Positions 26,127 through 35,584 of a DNA stretch of 35,973 bases are shown here, in pieces (the first letter of the stretch is position 1; each line of letters begins with the position of its first letter). The stretch is taken from the NCBI GenBank assembly GCA_947258885.1, contig CAMYKD010000073.1:1-35973 (forward strand), given 5' to 3'. The position numbers and the translations under genes were made by a program. Below the pieces are notes generated by a model. It was given only the letters and a program-made list of their open reading frames with translations, was not told the origin of the DNA and did no database searches. The stretch is from an uncultured Kiloniellales bacterium. GTDB taxonomy: Bacteria > Pseudomonadota > Alphaproteobacteria > Kiloniellales > JAKSDN01.

Positions 26127-26891
26127 ATGAGCGATCAGGACAAGGACGCCCGGCCCGGCGTCGAGGGGGCCGGCGGCCGGGCGGACGTCCCGGCGTTTTC
26201 GGTGAAGCGCCTGCTGCCGCTCGTGGTCCTGTTGGGGGGATTGGTCGGCTTTTTCGCGCTCGGCCTGGACCAGTACGTTACATTCGACGCGCTGCGCCAG
26301 CACCGGGGGGACCTGCTTGCCTTCGTCGACGAGCACAGCCTGCAGGCCGCGCTGTTGTTCATGGCCGTCTACGTCGTGGCGGTGGCCATGTCGCTGCCCG
26401 GCGGCACGGTGCTCAGCCTGATCGGCGGTTTTCTGTTCGGCGCCGTGCTCAGCACCGGCCTGGTCGTCGTTTCGGCCACCCTCGGGGCGACCATCCTCTT
26501 CGTCATCGCCAAGTCGGCCCTGGGCGATGCGCTCCGCGTCCGGGCCGGTCCCTGGATGGACAAGCTGGCCAAGGGCTTCCAGGAGAACGAGCTGAGCTAC
26601 CTGCTGGTCCTGCGCCTGGTGCCGCTGTTCCCCTTCTTCGTCGTCAACCTGGTGCCGGCCTTTCTCGGCGTGCGCCTCCGCGACTACGTGCTCGCCACCT
26701 TCTTCGGCATCATCCCGGGCACCTTCGTGTACAACCTGGCCGGTGCGGGCCTGGGCAGCATCCTCGACTCGGGCGAGGATTTCACCGTGGCGAGCGTGCT
26801 CACCCTCGAGATCAAGCTGGCGCTGTTCGGCCTGGCGGTCCTGGCCCTGCTGCCGGTCGTCTACAAGCAGCTGAAGGCCCGGCGGCCGTGA
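26127..26891 (+). CDS. TVP38/TMEM64 (VTT-domain, DedA-related) membrane protein
   Basis: A 254-residue polytopic inner-membrane protein. ATG 26127 has GGAG seven bases upstream; the longer frame from 25965 runs through promoter-like DNA. A hydrophilic N-terminus (~25 residues) precedes a first helix (PLVVLLGGLVGFFALGL). The VTT core (~80-205) has AMSLPGGTVLSLIGGFLFG, then the long amphipathic section WMDKLAKGFQENELSYLLVL, then RLVPLFPFFVVNLVPAFLG and GIIPGTFVYNLAGAGLG. The family is linked to lipid scrambling or undecaprenyl-phosphate and membrane homeostasis; the exact role of bacterial TVP38 members is not settled. A final helix lies at ~228-246. The next gene begins 22 bp after the stop, so the two may be co-transcribed. 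Confidence 0.92.
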   Translation: MSDQDKDARPGVEGAGGRADVPAFSVKRLLPLVVLLGGLVGFFALGLDQYVTFDALRQHRGDLLAFVDEHSLQAALLFMAVYVVAVAMSLPGGTVLSLIGGFLFGAVLSTGLVVVSATLGATILFVIAKSALGDALRVRAGPWMDKLAKGFQENELSYLLVLRLVPLFPFFVVNLVPAFLGVRLRDYVLATFFGIIPGTFVYNLAGAGLGSILDSGEDFTVASVLTLEIKLALFGLAVLALLPVVYKQLKARRP

Positions 26892-26913
26892 CCGGGGGCC
26901 GGCGGAGACGGCG

Positions 26914-27855
26914 ATGAACTTCATCGACGCGGCCCAGGTCGACGCCCTGCTCGACTACCCCGCCCTGCTCGCCGCGCTCGAGGCCGGGCACCGGGCCGGC
27001 GTGGACGAGGCCGAACGGCTGCTGCTCGAGCAACCCGGCCCGGACGGCGCCGCGCGCCACTTTCTCATCTGGCCCGCCTGGCAGCACGGCGAGGCGCTCG
27101 GCATCAAGCTGGTGACCAGCTTTCCGGACAACCCGGACAAGGGGCTGCCCACGGTGCAGGCGGTCTACGTGCTGTTCGACGGCGGGAACGGCACAGCCTC
27201 CGCTCTGATCGACGGCACCGCCATGACGCCCTGGAAGACGGCGGCGGATTCGGCCCTGGGCGCCAGGTACCTGGCGCGCGAGGACGCGGGCCACCTGCTC
27301 ATGGTCGGCGCAGGGGTCATGGCGCCGCACCTGATCCGCGCGCACCTGACGGCGCGGCCCTCGCTCCGGCGGGTCACGCTCTGGAACCGCACGCGCGACA
27401 AGGCCGCGCGCCTAGTGGAAACGCTTGCCCTGGAGGGCGTCGAGATCGCGCTCGGCGACGACCTCGAGACGGCGGTGCGGAGCGCCGAGGTGATCTCCTG
27501 CGCCACCGGGGCCACGGCCCCGCTGATCCAGGGCGCCTGGCTCCAGCCGGGCACGCATCTGGATTTGGTCGGCGGCTTCACGCCGGAGATGCGCGAGGCG
27601 GACGACGAGGCCTGCCGCCGCGCCCGGATCCATGTCGACTCGCGCTGGTTCACGCTCGGCTGCGTCGGCGACCTCACGGCGCCGATCGCGAGCGGCGCGA
27701 TCGCGGAACAGGACGTGCTGGGCGACCTGTTCGAGCTCTGCCGCGGCGAACGCCCGGGCCGGCGGAGCCCGGAGGAGATCACGCTCTACAAGAACGCCGG
27801 CGGCGCGCACCTCGACCTGATGACCGCGCGGCTCATCGCCGCGCTGGCGGGATAA
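26914..27855 (+). CDS. Ornithine cyclodeaminase/mu-crystallin family dehydrogenase
   Basis: A 313-residue cytosolic NAD(P)-dependent enzyme. The family includes ornithine cyclodeaminase, alanine dehydrogenase and ketimine reductases. Visible motifs are GIKLVTSFPDNP with substrate-binding Lys65, MTPWKTAADSALGARYLA, the Rossmann turn LLMVGAGVMAPHLI (~129-141), WNRT, ISCATG, and DLVGGFTPEMREAD with the usual Asp. The segment usually reading TGxRTAA is TPWKTAA here. The position upstream of a carboxylate transporter suggests a role in using amino or keto acids. Substrate not determinable. It is followed by ~240 bp of AT-rich DNA before the transporter genes. Confidence 0.9.
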   Translation: MNFIDAAQVDALLDYPALLAALEAGHRAGVDEAERLLLEQPGPDGAARHFLIWPAWQHGEALGIKLVTSFPDNPDKGLPTVQAVYVLFDGGNGTASALIDGTAMTPWKTAADSALGARYLAREDAGHLLMVGAGVMAPHLIRAHLTARPSLRRVTLWNRTRDKAARLVETLALEGVEIALGDDLETAVRSAEVISCATGATAPLIQGAWLQPGTHLDLVGGFTPEMREADDEACRRARIHVDSRWFTLGCVGDLTAPIASGAIAEQDVLGDLFELCRGERPGRRSPEEITLYKNAGGAHLDLMTARLIAALAG

Positions 27856-27984
27856 ACACTCAAGGTTTTTCAAGGAATTTCATTTGAAAATATTGCGCGT
27901 AATACTGACATTCCATAGAATTCAGGCGATGATACGCCTTTCCGTAATCGAATTACTAGATCATCGCTGTTCCACTTCTTTAAT

Positions 27985-28014
27985 TTGACACTTGATCATC
28001 CTCGTGGCTAACAT
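27985..28014 (+). promoter_or_regulatory. Candidate sigma-70-type promoter of the transporter operon
   Basis: TTGACA (27985-27990), a perfect -35, is followed after 18 bases by TAACAT (28009-28014), a four-of-six -10. It lies 84 bases before the binding-protein start. The leader contains GGCGCT-N8-AGCGCC (28058-28077) and other short stems. Confidence 0.5.
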
Positions 28015-28097
28015 GCCCGCGAAAATTACGGCGGGCCCGTGCCCGTCGAACAATTCGGGCGCTCCTTGGAAAGCGCCGTACCATAGGGAGGAATAGC

Positions 28098-29114
28098 ATG
28101 GCAATTCCTGGAACACCGACCCGCCGCGCGTTTCTGAAGGGCTCGGCGGCGGCCGCCGGCGCGGCCGGCTTGGCATCGCACCCGCTGGCCTTCGCCCTCG
28201 CGGAGGCCTTTCCGTCGCGCAATGTCAACGTTGTCGTGCCGACCCGCGAAGGCGGCGGCGCGGACCGCAACCTGCGGGCCTTCACGGGCGTCTGGAAGAA
28301 GTATCTGAAGACCAACTTCGAGCCCGGATTCTATCCGGGCGCGTCGGGGCGCGTCGGCTACGAGGTCTATATGGGCAAGCGCAAGGCCGACTGCTACAAC
28401 CTGATCTTCGGCAACATGGGCCCGGAGCTGCTGAACTGGGTGGTCCAGAAGCCGACTTTCGACATCAACGACTACGTCTACTTCGGCCGTGTGGACACGG
28501 ACCCCGGCTGTGTCTTCGTCGGCGCCAAGAGCCCGTTCAAATCCATCGACGACATCGTCGCCGAAGGCAAGAAGCGCAAGCTCAACGTGGGCACCAGCCG
28601 GCTGGCGCACCCGGCCTCGATCGGCATCCTGGCGCTTGGCGAGCACACCGGCGCGCAGTTCAACCTGATCCCGCTGTCCGGCGGCAAGAACACGGTCGCC
28701 GGCGCGGTGACCGGCGAGATGGACTTCAGCGTGCTGACCTCGGGCACGGTCGCGGCGAGAGGCGACGCGGTGCGCACCCTGCTGGTCTTCAACGACAAGA
28801 ACCTGCTGGGCGAGCGGCTCGACAACGCGCCCACGATGAACGACCATTTCGGCACCAGCCTGCCGCCGATGCTCTCGTCGCGCGCCTTCGCGATCCATAC
28901 CGCGGCGATCGAGAAGTATCCGGACCGGTTCAAGGTCCTCGCGGACACCTTTAAGCAGGTGTTCACCGACCCCGAGTACAAGCCCGTCGTGGTCAAGGCC
29001 AAGGGCAACTGGGAATACATCAACTACGGCGGGATCGAGGAGTGCAAGGCCTACGCCAAGGACATCTTCGAGATCGGCGAGCGTTTCAAGCCCTACCTGA
29101 CGGGCAAATCCTGA
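28098..29114 (+). CDS. Tripartite tricarboxylate transporter, periplasmic binding protein (TctC-like)
   Basis: A 338-residue solute receptor exported through the Tat pathway: TRRAFLKGSAAAAGAAGLAS at residues 8-27 is a twin-arginine signal. The mature protein has the Bug/TctC pattern with NVVVPTREGGGADRNLRAF near the start, YPGASGRVGYEVY, LNVGTSRLAHPASIG, LSGGKNTVAGAVTGEMDFSV, and the C-terminal YPDRFKVLADTFKQVFTDPEY. It delivers a carboxylate-type ligand to the membrane subunits encoded downstream. It is more divergent than typical TctC, so a non-citrate ligand is likely. The start has a strong GGGAGGA site. The transporter genes, aldo/keto reductase and beta-propeller gene follow on the same strand. 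Confidence 0.88.
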   Translation: MAIPGTPTRRAFLKGSAAAAGAAGLASHPLAFALAEAFPSRNVNVVVPTREGGGADRNLRAFTGVWKKYLKTNFEPGFYPGASGRVGYEVYMGKRKADCYNLIFGNMGPELLNWVVQKPTFDINDYVYFGRVDTDPGCVFVGAKSPFKSIDDIVAEGKKRKLNVGTSRLAHPASIGILALGEHTGAQFNLIPLSGGKNTVAGAVTGEMDFSVLTSGTVAARGDAVRTLLVFNDKNLLGERLDNAPTMNDHFGTSLPPMLSSRAFAIHTAAIEKYPDRFKVLADTFKQVFTDPEYKPVVVKAKGNWEYINYGGIEECKAYAKDIFEIGERFKPYLTGKS

Positions 29115-29244
29115 TCGCCGGCCGCGGTTTTCCGGGCAAGGCGGCGCATCGGCCGCCGGGCCCGGGCGCCGCGACCTCCGAACGACAGCGGCGGGCGGTC
29201 TCTCCGCGCACGGCATCCGGTTACGATCCCACGGCCAGGGCCCC

Positions 29245-29754
29245 ATGAACGAAACTGGCGGCAAGAAATCCATTGGCGGCGATTTCGTCATTCCCGTCGC
29301 GGCCCTGGTCTTCACTCTCTACTACTTCTCGACCATCATCGAATCGCCCTGGACGGCGCAGGTGGCCGCGTTCTTCATCGGCGCCATCCTGATCGCCCTG
29401 ACCCTGCTGTTCCTCGTGAAGTCGGCGATCGCGATCGGCCGCGGCCAAGCGGACCTCGGGATGAACGCCGTGATCGCGCCGACCGGCCTGCTGGCGACAC
29501 GCCTCGGCCTGCTGGCGATCACGGCCGCCTATCTGGTGCTGATCGAATGGGGCGGCTTCACGCTTACGACCTTCGGCTTCCTGCTGGCGGCCATGCTGCT
29601 GCTCAACCGCGGGCAGAGGGCGGGCTTCATCACGCTGTTCGCGCTCGCCGTCTCGCTCGGCGGCTACCTGATCTTCATCCTCGCTTTCGAGACGCGCTTT
29701 CCCAGAGGGCCCTTCGAAGAGCTCATCCAAGCGGCCATGCAGGCGGGGATATAG
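29245..29754 (+). CDS. Tripartite tricarboxylate transporter, small membrane subunit (TctB-like)
   Basis: A 169-residue inner-membrane protein with four transmembrane helices: VIPVAALVFTLYYFSTI, AQVAAFFIGAILIALTLLFLV, LGLLAITAAYLVLIEWGGF with LLAAMLL, and FITLFALAVSLGGYLIFILAF. This matches the small subunit of TctCBA systems. ATG 29245 follows CAGGG. It lies between the binding protein (130 bp upstream) and the large subunit, whose start is one base past this stop, so translation is coupled. Confidence 0.88.
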   Translation: MNETGGKKSIGGDFVIPVAALVFTLYYFSTIIESPWTAQVAAFFIGAILIALTLLFLVKSAIAIGRGQADLGMNAVIAPTGLLATRLGLLAITAAYLVLIEWGGFTLTTFGFLLAAMLLLNRGQRAGFITLFALAVSLGGYLIFILAFETRFPRGPFEELIQAAMQAGI

Positions 29755-29755
29755 C

Positions 29756-31267
29756 ATGGAGCTCCAGCTCGACCTCTACGGCCCGCTGTTCCTGCACACG
29801 CTCTCCTACTGGTGGGTGATCGTTCCGTCGATCTTCCTGGGCCTGCTGGTCGGCGCGATTCCAGGCTTCAGCGCCGCCAACACCATCATCATCCTGCTGC
29901 CGCTGACCCTGGTGATGGACGTCGAGGTCGGCCTGATCTTCATGGTCGCGCTCTACTGTTCGTCGCGCATGGGCGCGGGCATCCCGGCCATCCTGGTCAA
30001 CATTCCCGGCACTGCGGGCGCGGCGGCGACGCCGCTCGACGGCTATCCCATGACCAAGGCCGGGCGCGGCCAGCAAGCGCTCGCCATGTCCTTCGTCGCC
30101 TCCAGCCTCGGCGGCCTGCTGACCACGGTGCTGGCGCTGATGACCATGCCGTGGCTGGCGCAGGTCGGCTACTACATGCACAGCGTCGAGATGATCGTGG
30201 TGATGCTGTTCGGCATCTCGCTGATCGCCTCGATCGCCGCGCGCGACACCCTGAAGGGCCTGATCGCCGGCTTCTTCGGCCTGATGATCGGCTCGATCGG
30301 CGCCGACCACGTCTATGCCACGCCGCGCGGCACCATGGGCTTCCTCGAGCTCTACGACGGCGTTCCCCTGATCCCGGCGCTGGTCGGCCTGTTCGCGGTC
30401 TCCGAGGCCTTCCTGATCATCGAGGCTCAGTCGATCCTGTCGCGGCACAGCCGCGACCTGCTCAAGACGGCCGGCTGGTCGGCCACTCTGGAGGGCGCCC
30501 GCATCGCGCTCGCACGCTGGTGGCACATCACCTGGAACAGCATCATTGGCCTGGTGATCGGCGTCATCCCGGGCGCCGGCGCCAGCATTGCGTCCTTCGT
30601 CGCCTATCAGCAGTCCCGCACCTACTCCAAGACCCCGGAGGCCTACGGCACGGGCCACCCGGAAGGACTGATCGCGCCCGAGTCCGCCAACAACGGGGTG
30701 ACCGCCGGTACGCTGATTCCGCTCCTGATCCTGGGCATTCCGGGCGGCGCCACGGCCGCGATCATGCTCGTCGTGATGCAGTACCACGGCGTAATCATGG
30801 GACCCCACCTGTTCTCCGACCGGCCGGACCTCGGCTACGGCGTGTTCATGGCCATGGCGGTGACCTACCTGATCATGAGTTTCACGATTCTGCCGCTGTC
30901 CCGCTACATGTCCAAGGTGACCCTGGTCTCGACCGCCTACATGGCGCCGATCATCATCGCGTTCACCCTGGTCGGCTCCTTCGTGCCGCGCGAGTACATG
31001 TTCGACATGGCGCTCGGCTTGGTCTTCGGGGTGATCGGCTACATCGCCCGCAAGACGGGCTACCACGTGGCCGCGATCCTGATCGGCGTCATCCTGGGGC
31101 CGCTGCTCGAGCAGTATTTCCTGCGCGCGCTCAAGATGTCCGAGGGGGATATCTCGGTGCTGTTCTCGTCCAGCTTGGGCAATGTCCTGTGGGTCGCCCT
31201 CTTCGTCACCGTGCTGACGCCCTTCGCGCTCGACTACAAGCGCCGGCGGCGCGCCGCCCATGGCTAG
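29756..31267 (+). CDS. tctA: Tripartite tricarboxylate transporter, large permease subunit (TctA)
   Basis: A 503-residue polytopic permease, the translocating subunit that moves the ligand with an ion gradient. Family signatures are visible: GLLVGAIPGFSAANTIIILL, the middle GAGIPAILVNIPGTAGAAAT with LDGYPMTKAGRGQQAL, GLVIGVIPGAGASIASFVAY, and the C-terminal-half repeat GTLIPLLILGIPGGATAAIM. Around eleven membrane helices are expected from the hydrophobic pattern. The length is the family norm. It starts one base after the small subunit's stop. The aldo/keto reductase gene begins 16 bp after its stop, so the reductase is probably part of the same transcript and may act on the imported compound or its product. 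Confidence 0.94.
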   Translation: MELQLDLYGPLFLHTLSYWWVIVPSIFLGLLVGAIPGFSAANTIIILLPLTLVMDVEVGLIFMVALYCSSRMGAGIPAILVNIPGTAGAAATPLDGYPMTKAGRGQQALAMSFVASSLGGLLTTVLALMTMPWLAQVGYYMHSVEMIVVMLFGISLIASIAARDTLKGLIAGFFGLMIGSIGADHVYATPRGTMGFLELYDGVPLIPALVGLFAVSEAFLIIEAQSILSRHSRDLLKTAGWSATLEGARIALARWWHITWNSIIGLVIGVIPGAGASIASFVAYQQSRTYSKTPEAYGTGHPEGLIAPESANNGVTAGTLIPLLILGIPGGATAAIMLVVMQYHGVIMGPHLFSDRPDLGYGVFMAMAVTYLIMSFTILPLSRYMSKVTLVSTAYMAPIIIAFTLVGSFVPREYMFDMALGLVFGVIGYIARKTGYHVAAILIGVILGPLLEQYFLRALKMSEGDISVLFSSSLGNVLWVALFVTVLTPFALDYKRRRRAAHG

Positions 31268-31282
31268 AAAGGCGCGGACGCC

Positions 31283-32266
<984 letters not shown>

Positions 32267-32302
32267 GGCCTGTGAAACACCGCTGCGAAGGAGAGCAAGG
32301 AC

Positions 32303-33589
32303 ATGACCCAGAACGGCGAATTCCAGCTGGCGCGGAACGTCAAGCGAATCGGCCACCTGGACATCCCCGGGGGCGGCCAAGTCGTGGTCCAGGGCTCCCA
32401 TGCCTACATCGGCCACATGAAGCCGCCGCACGGCACTTCGATCATCGACGTCTCCGACCCGGCGCAGCCCAAGCTGGTCGGGGCGGTCGAGCTGGCCGAC
32501 GGCTATTCCCACACCCACAAGGTCCGCGTCGTCGGCGACCTGATGTTCACGAACGTGGAGCAGAACAACCGGCACTTCCTGCGCAAGGGCGCGCGGCTGC
32601 CGGAGCTCCGGGCGCGGCTCGCGGGCGGACTCGGACGTCCGCCGAGCGACGCCGAGCTGGCCGCCGAGCTGGGCGTGGAGACCGACGACATGCCCGTCTT
32701 GGACGCCGCGCGCGAGCGCGGCTACGCCGACGGCGGCTTCCGGATCTACGACGTCTCCGACAAGGCGCACCCGAAGCTGATCGCCGACCACAAGACCTTC
32801 GGCTTCGGCGTACACCGCTTCGATGTGGACGAGAACTACGCCTACATCTCGACCGAGATGGAGGGCTACATCGGCAACATCCTGGTGATCTACGACATTG
32901 GCGATCCGGCGCGACTGGAAGAGGTATCGCGCTGGTGGATGCCGGGCCAGCACCTGGCCGGCGGCGAGACGCCGAGCTGGCAGGGTTACAAGAACCGCCT
33001 GCACCACGCCCTGCGGGTCGGCGACGAGCTCTGGGCCTCGGTCTGGCACGCCGGCTTCCGGGTGATCGACGTCGGCGACATCGCCCAACCGCGTACCGTG
33101 GCGGCGCACGACTATCACCCGCCCTTCCCCGAGCCGACCCACACCGTCCTGCCGCTCGAGCAGCGGATCGACGGCCGGCGCATCGCGGTCGTCGTCGACG
33201 AGGAGCACGAGCACGAGCGCGGCCAGGGCCGCCTGCACGGCTTCATGTGGGTCTTCGACGTCACGGACTTCGAGCGGATCCAGGCGCTCTCGGCCTTCGA
33301 CGTGAGCGAGCTGGAGAGCCCCTGGAGCCGCGCGCCCGGCCGCTTCGGCGCCCATCAGTTCCGCGAGAAGCTGGACGGCACCCTGGTCTATCTGACCTGG
33401 TTCTCGGGCGGCCTCAGGATCGTCGACGTGGCCGACCCCTTCCGCCCGAAGGAAGTCGGCCATTTCATTCCCGAGCCGGTGATGGGCGCAGCGAGCCCAC
33501 AGAGCAACGACGTCGACGTCGACGACAACGGCCTGATCTACCTGATCGACCGCGACGCCGGCTTCGATGTGCTGGAATTCACGGCCTGA
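32303..33589 (+). CDS. LVIVD-repeat beta-propeller protein with sigma-region-3-like insert
   Basis: A 428-residue protein made of LVIVD-type propeller blades: HAYIGHMKPPHGTSIIDVSD, GGFRIYDVSDKAHPKLI, NILVIYDIGDPARLE, LWASVWHAGFRVIDVGD, FMWVFDVTDF, GGLRIVDVADPFRPKEVG, and a final IYLIDRDAGFDVLEF. Many histidines cluster at blade ends (YSHTHK, GVHRFD, RLHHAL, WHAG, PTHTV, EEHEHERG), suggesting a metal site as in selenium-binding-protein-like propellers. This is inference. Residues ~97-128 form a helical insert, LPELRARLAGGLGRPPSDAE and then LAAELGV, that looks like sigma-70 region 3. No signal peptide is present, so it is cytosolic. AAGGAGAG precedes ATG 32303. It ends three bases before the convergent MFS gene. 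Function unknown. Confidence 0.85.
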   Translation: MTQNGEFQLARNVKRIGHLDIPGGGQVVVQGSHAYIGHMKPPHGTSIIDVSDPAQPKLVGAVELADGYSHTHKVRVVGDLMFTNVEQNNRHFLRKGARLPELRARLAGGLGRPPSDAELAAELGVETDDMPVLDAARERGYADGGFRIYDVSDKAHPKLIADHKTFGFGVHRFDVDENYAYISTEMEGYIGNILVIYDIGDPARLEEVSRWWMPGQHLAGGETPSWQGYKNRLHHALRVGDELWASVWHAGFRVIDVGDIAQPRTVAAHDYHPPFPEPTHTVLPLEQRIDGRRIAVVVDEEHEHERGQGRLHGFMWVFDVTDFERIQALSAFDVSELESPWSRAPGRFGAHQFREKLDGTLVYLTWFSGGLRIVDVADPFRPKEVGHFIPEPVMGAASPQSNDVDVDDNGLIYLIDRDAGFDVLEFTA

Positions 33590-33592
33590 CGG

Positions 33593-34813
33593 TCATTCCG
33601 CGGGCGCCGGCGCCGACCTGTGCCGCGTGCGGGCGACGCCGACCGTGGCGATCGCCAAGAGCAGGATCGCGGCCAGCAGGAAGAAGACCCAGTCTGCATG
33701 ACCCAGGTCGATCAGCAGCCCGAACAGCACCGGCGTGACCGCGGCGCCGAGGTTGAGCCCGGCGCTGACGAAGGCGAAGACCCGGCCCGTGGCGCCCTTG
33801 GGCGTGACCGCCCGCACCATCATGTCGCGCGATGGGCGGACCGAGCCCTGCAGCAGCCCGACCGCGGCGAAGACGGCGATCAGCGCCAGCACCGGCAGCT
33901 GCGCGTTGCCGACCAGGAAGAACAGCACCGCCGAACCCGCCATGGCCGCCGCGGCGATCAGGCCGTGGCGCGCGGTCCGGTCCGCGATCGGGCCGCCCAG
34001 CAGAACCCCGGCGGCGCTCGCCATCAGGAAGGCGGTCAGCACCGTGTTGGCCGGGCCGAGGCCGGTGCCCTGGAAGGCGACCAGGGCGGTCACCGAGAAG
34101 CTCTGCACGCCGGCCGTCACCATGGCCATGCAGACGAAGAACGCGAACATCGTCAGCACCCCCGGCGTCAGCAGCGGACGGAGGCCGGCCGGGGCTTCGC
34201 TCTGCCTGCCGGCCGCGCCGCCCGGCGCCGGCGCATCGTCCTTCAGCAGATGGCCGTAGGCGAGCAGGCCGGCGACCACCGCCAGGGCCGCCAGGCCGGC
34301 CAGGCCGAGCGCCCACCGCCAGCCCCAGAGCGAGGACAGCAGGATCATGGTCGCCGGCGCCAGCGTGAAGCCGACGTTGCCGGTGAAGGTGTGCAGGGCG
34401 AAGGCGCGGCCGATCCGCTTCGGATCGACCGAGGCGTTAAGAATGGCGTAGTCGGCCGGATGGAAGACACTGTTGCCGATGCCGGCGACGGCGACCAGGC
34501 CGAGCACCACCCAGTACTGGCCGGCGAGACCGATCAGGCCGATGCCCAGGCCGCTCAGCAGGAGGCCTGCGAGCAGCACGGGCCGGGCGCCGATCCGGTC
34601 GACCAGGACCCCGGCCGGCACCTGGACCAGGCCGGTGGCGACGTTGAACACGGTCACCAGGAGGCCGAGCGCCGCGTAGCCGACGCCGAACTCCGCCTTC
34701 AGGAGCGGGAAGAGTGGCGGCAGGGCGAGCAGGTAGAAGTGGCTCACGGCATGGCCAGAGCCGATCATGCCCATGATCGCGGCATATCGCTTGCGCTCGG
34801 CCGAAACGGCCAT
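33593..34813 (-). CDS. MFS transporter
   Basis: A 406-residue major facilitator with twelve hydrophobic helices split 6+6 by a charged loop (LLKDDAPAPGGAAGRQSEAP). The inter-helix 2/3 motif A is GVLVDRIGARPVLLAG; its counterpart in the second half is GPIADRTARHGLIAAAAM. ATG 34813 is chosen because AGGAGAG lies nine bases upstream and the first helix follows directly. The longer frame up to 35167 is antisense to the OsmC gene and not protein-like. Sequence features (SGHAVSHFYLLALPPLFP) resemble FsmR/fosmidomycin-type or drug/oxyanion exporters, but the substrate is not determinable. It diverges from the OsmC-family gene, with a 121-bp shared control region. Confidence 0.92.
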   Translation of the reverse strand: MAVSAERKRYAAIMGMIGSGHAVSHFYLLALPPLFPLLKAEFGVGYAALGLLVTVFNVATGLVQVPAGVLVDRIGARPVLLAGLLLSGLGIGLIGLAGQYWVVLGLVAVAGIGNSVFHPADYAILNASVDPKRIGRAFALHTFTGNVGFTLAPATMILLSSLWGWRWALGLAGLAALAVVAGLLAYGHLLKDDAPAPGGAAGRQSEAPAGLRPLLTPGVLTMFAFFVCMAMVTAGVQSFSVTALVAFQGTGLGPANTVLTAFLMASAAGVLLGGPIADRTARHGLIAAAAMAGSAVLFFLVGNAQLPVLALIAVFAAVGLLQGSVRPSRDMMVRAVTPKGATGRVFAFVSAGLNLGAAVTPVLFGLLIDLGHADWVFFLLAAILLLAIATVGVARTRHRSAPAPAE

Positions 34814-34872
34814 GCCGGGTCTCTCCTCTCCAGGCTCCCTGCCGGACGGGGGTTTCGCAAAACGCCTATCAT

Positions 34873-34899
34873 GTCCGGGCAGTCCGGGCAAACCGGGCA
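34873..34899 (+). repeat. Three tandem 9-bp repeats in divergent promoter region
   Basis: GTCCGGGCA occurs twice back to back (34873-34881, 34882-34890), followed by AACCGGGCA (34891-34899). The array lies about midway between the divergent MFS and OsmC-family starts, where a regulator binding repeated sites would control both. Confidence 0.55.
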
Positions 34900-34934
34900 C
34901 GCACCGCCACAGGCACTGCATCACGGGGGAAACC

Positions 34935-35414
34935 ATGACCGATAAGGACCTGCTGCCGCCGAGCATCGATCCGAAGAAGGCGGCGATCGGCATCCGCCGG
35001 GTCGCCATGAGCAACCAGGCCACGACGCGCTCGGCCATGAGGGTACGCGGCCACGAGTTGATCACCGACGAGCCGGAGTCCGACACCGGGCCGACGCCGC
35101 TCGAGATGGCGCTCGCCTCGCTCATGGGCTGCGAAGGCGTGATCATCAATCGCTGCGCGAAGGTCATGCGCTTTGCCTACAGCGCGGTCGAGATCGACGG
35201 CGAGGGCGAGGTCGACCGGCGCGGCTCGCGCGGCGTGCCCGGGGTGCGTCCCTATTTCAATTGGGTGCGGCTCGAGATCCGGGTGCGCAGCAACGAGAGC
35301 CCGGAACGCTTCGCCAAGCTGATCAAGAACGTCGAATACCGCTGCCCGGTGATGAACCTGTTCCGCTCGGCCGAGGTCGAGGTCACCACAGACTGGAAGC
35401 TGCTTCCGGATTAG
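34935..35414 (+). CDS. OsmC-family protein
   Basis: A 159-residue protein of the OsmC/Ohr superfamily, thiol peroxidases that reduce organic hydroperoxides, or relatives. ATG 34935 has GGGGGA upstream; the frame extends further 5' but without coding character. Motifs are GPTPLEMALASLMGCEGVII with Cys66, the central helix, and VEYRCPVMNLF with Cys137, the two cysteines at the usual relative positions. VRLEIRVRSNESPERFAKLI is the second conserved block. The dimeric active site is expected to form from both cysteines. It diverges from the MFS gene. A GC hairpin directly follows its stop. Confidence 0.92.
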   Translation: MTDKDLLPPSIDPKKAAIGIRRVAMSNQATTRSAMRVRGHELITDEPESDTGPTPLEMALASLMGCEGVIINRCAKVMRFAYSAVEIDGEGEVDRRGSRGVPGVRPYFNWVRLEIRVRSNESPERFAKLIKNVEYRCPVMNLFRSAEVEVTTDWKLLPD

Positions 35415-35428
35415 CGGCCGCGCGGCCG
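35415..35428 (+). terminator. GC-rich palindrome directly after OsmC-family gene
   Basis: CGGCCGCGCGGCCG folds as CGGCC, loop GCGC, GGCCG, starting at the base after the stop codon. It is followed by TAGAAAAGG, not a T-run, so it may impede but not classically terminate transcription. Confidence 0.35.
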
Positions 35429-35440
35429 TAGAAAAGGTGC

Positions 35441-35460
35441 CAGGAACCACCGGTATCCTG
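35441..35460. promoter_or_regulatory. Imperfect dyad before the VOC-family gene
   Basis: CAGGA (35441-35445) and TCCTG (35456-35460) flank ten bases that include ACCACCGGT. The site lies ~125 bp upstream of the next start and could be an operator. Support is weak. Confidence 0.2.
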
Positions 35461-35584
35461 ACACCCGTATTGGAGAGAGATGAACTCCGCGAGACCTTCC
35501 GCAGAATTCCGGTGCCATTCCTGCGCGAATCTGCGTATAGAAACACTGTTTGCGCATAAATGACTTCGGCGAGGGGCACCGGCG

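Noticed and set aside
32303..33589. RNA polymerase sigma factor
   Set aside because: Only a ~30-residue insert resembles sigma region 3; regions 2 and 4 are absent and the rest is a beta-propeller.
33620..34945. 441-codon plus-strand frame opposite the MFS gene
   Set aside because: It is extremely Gln/Arg/Asp/Gly-rich and antisense to a clear twelve-helix transporter.
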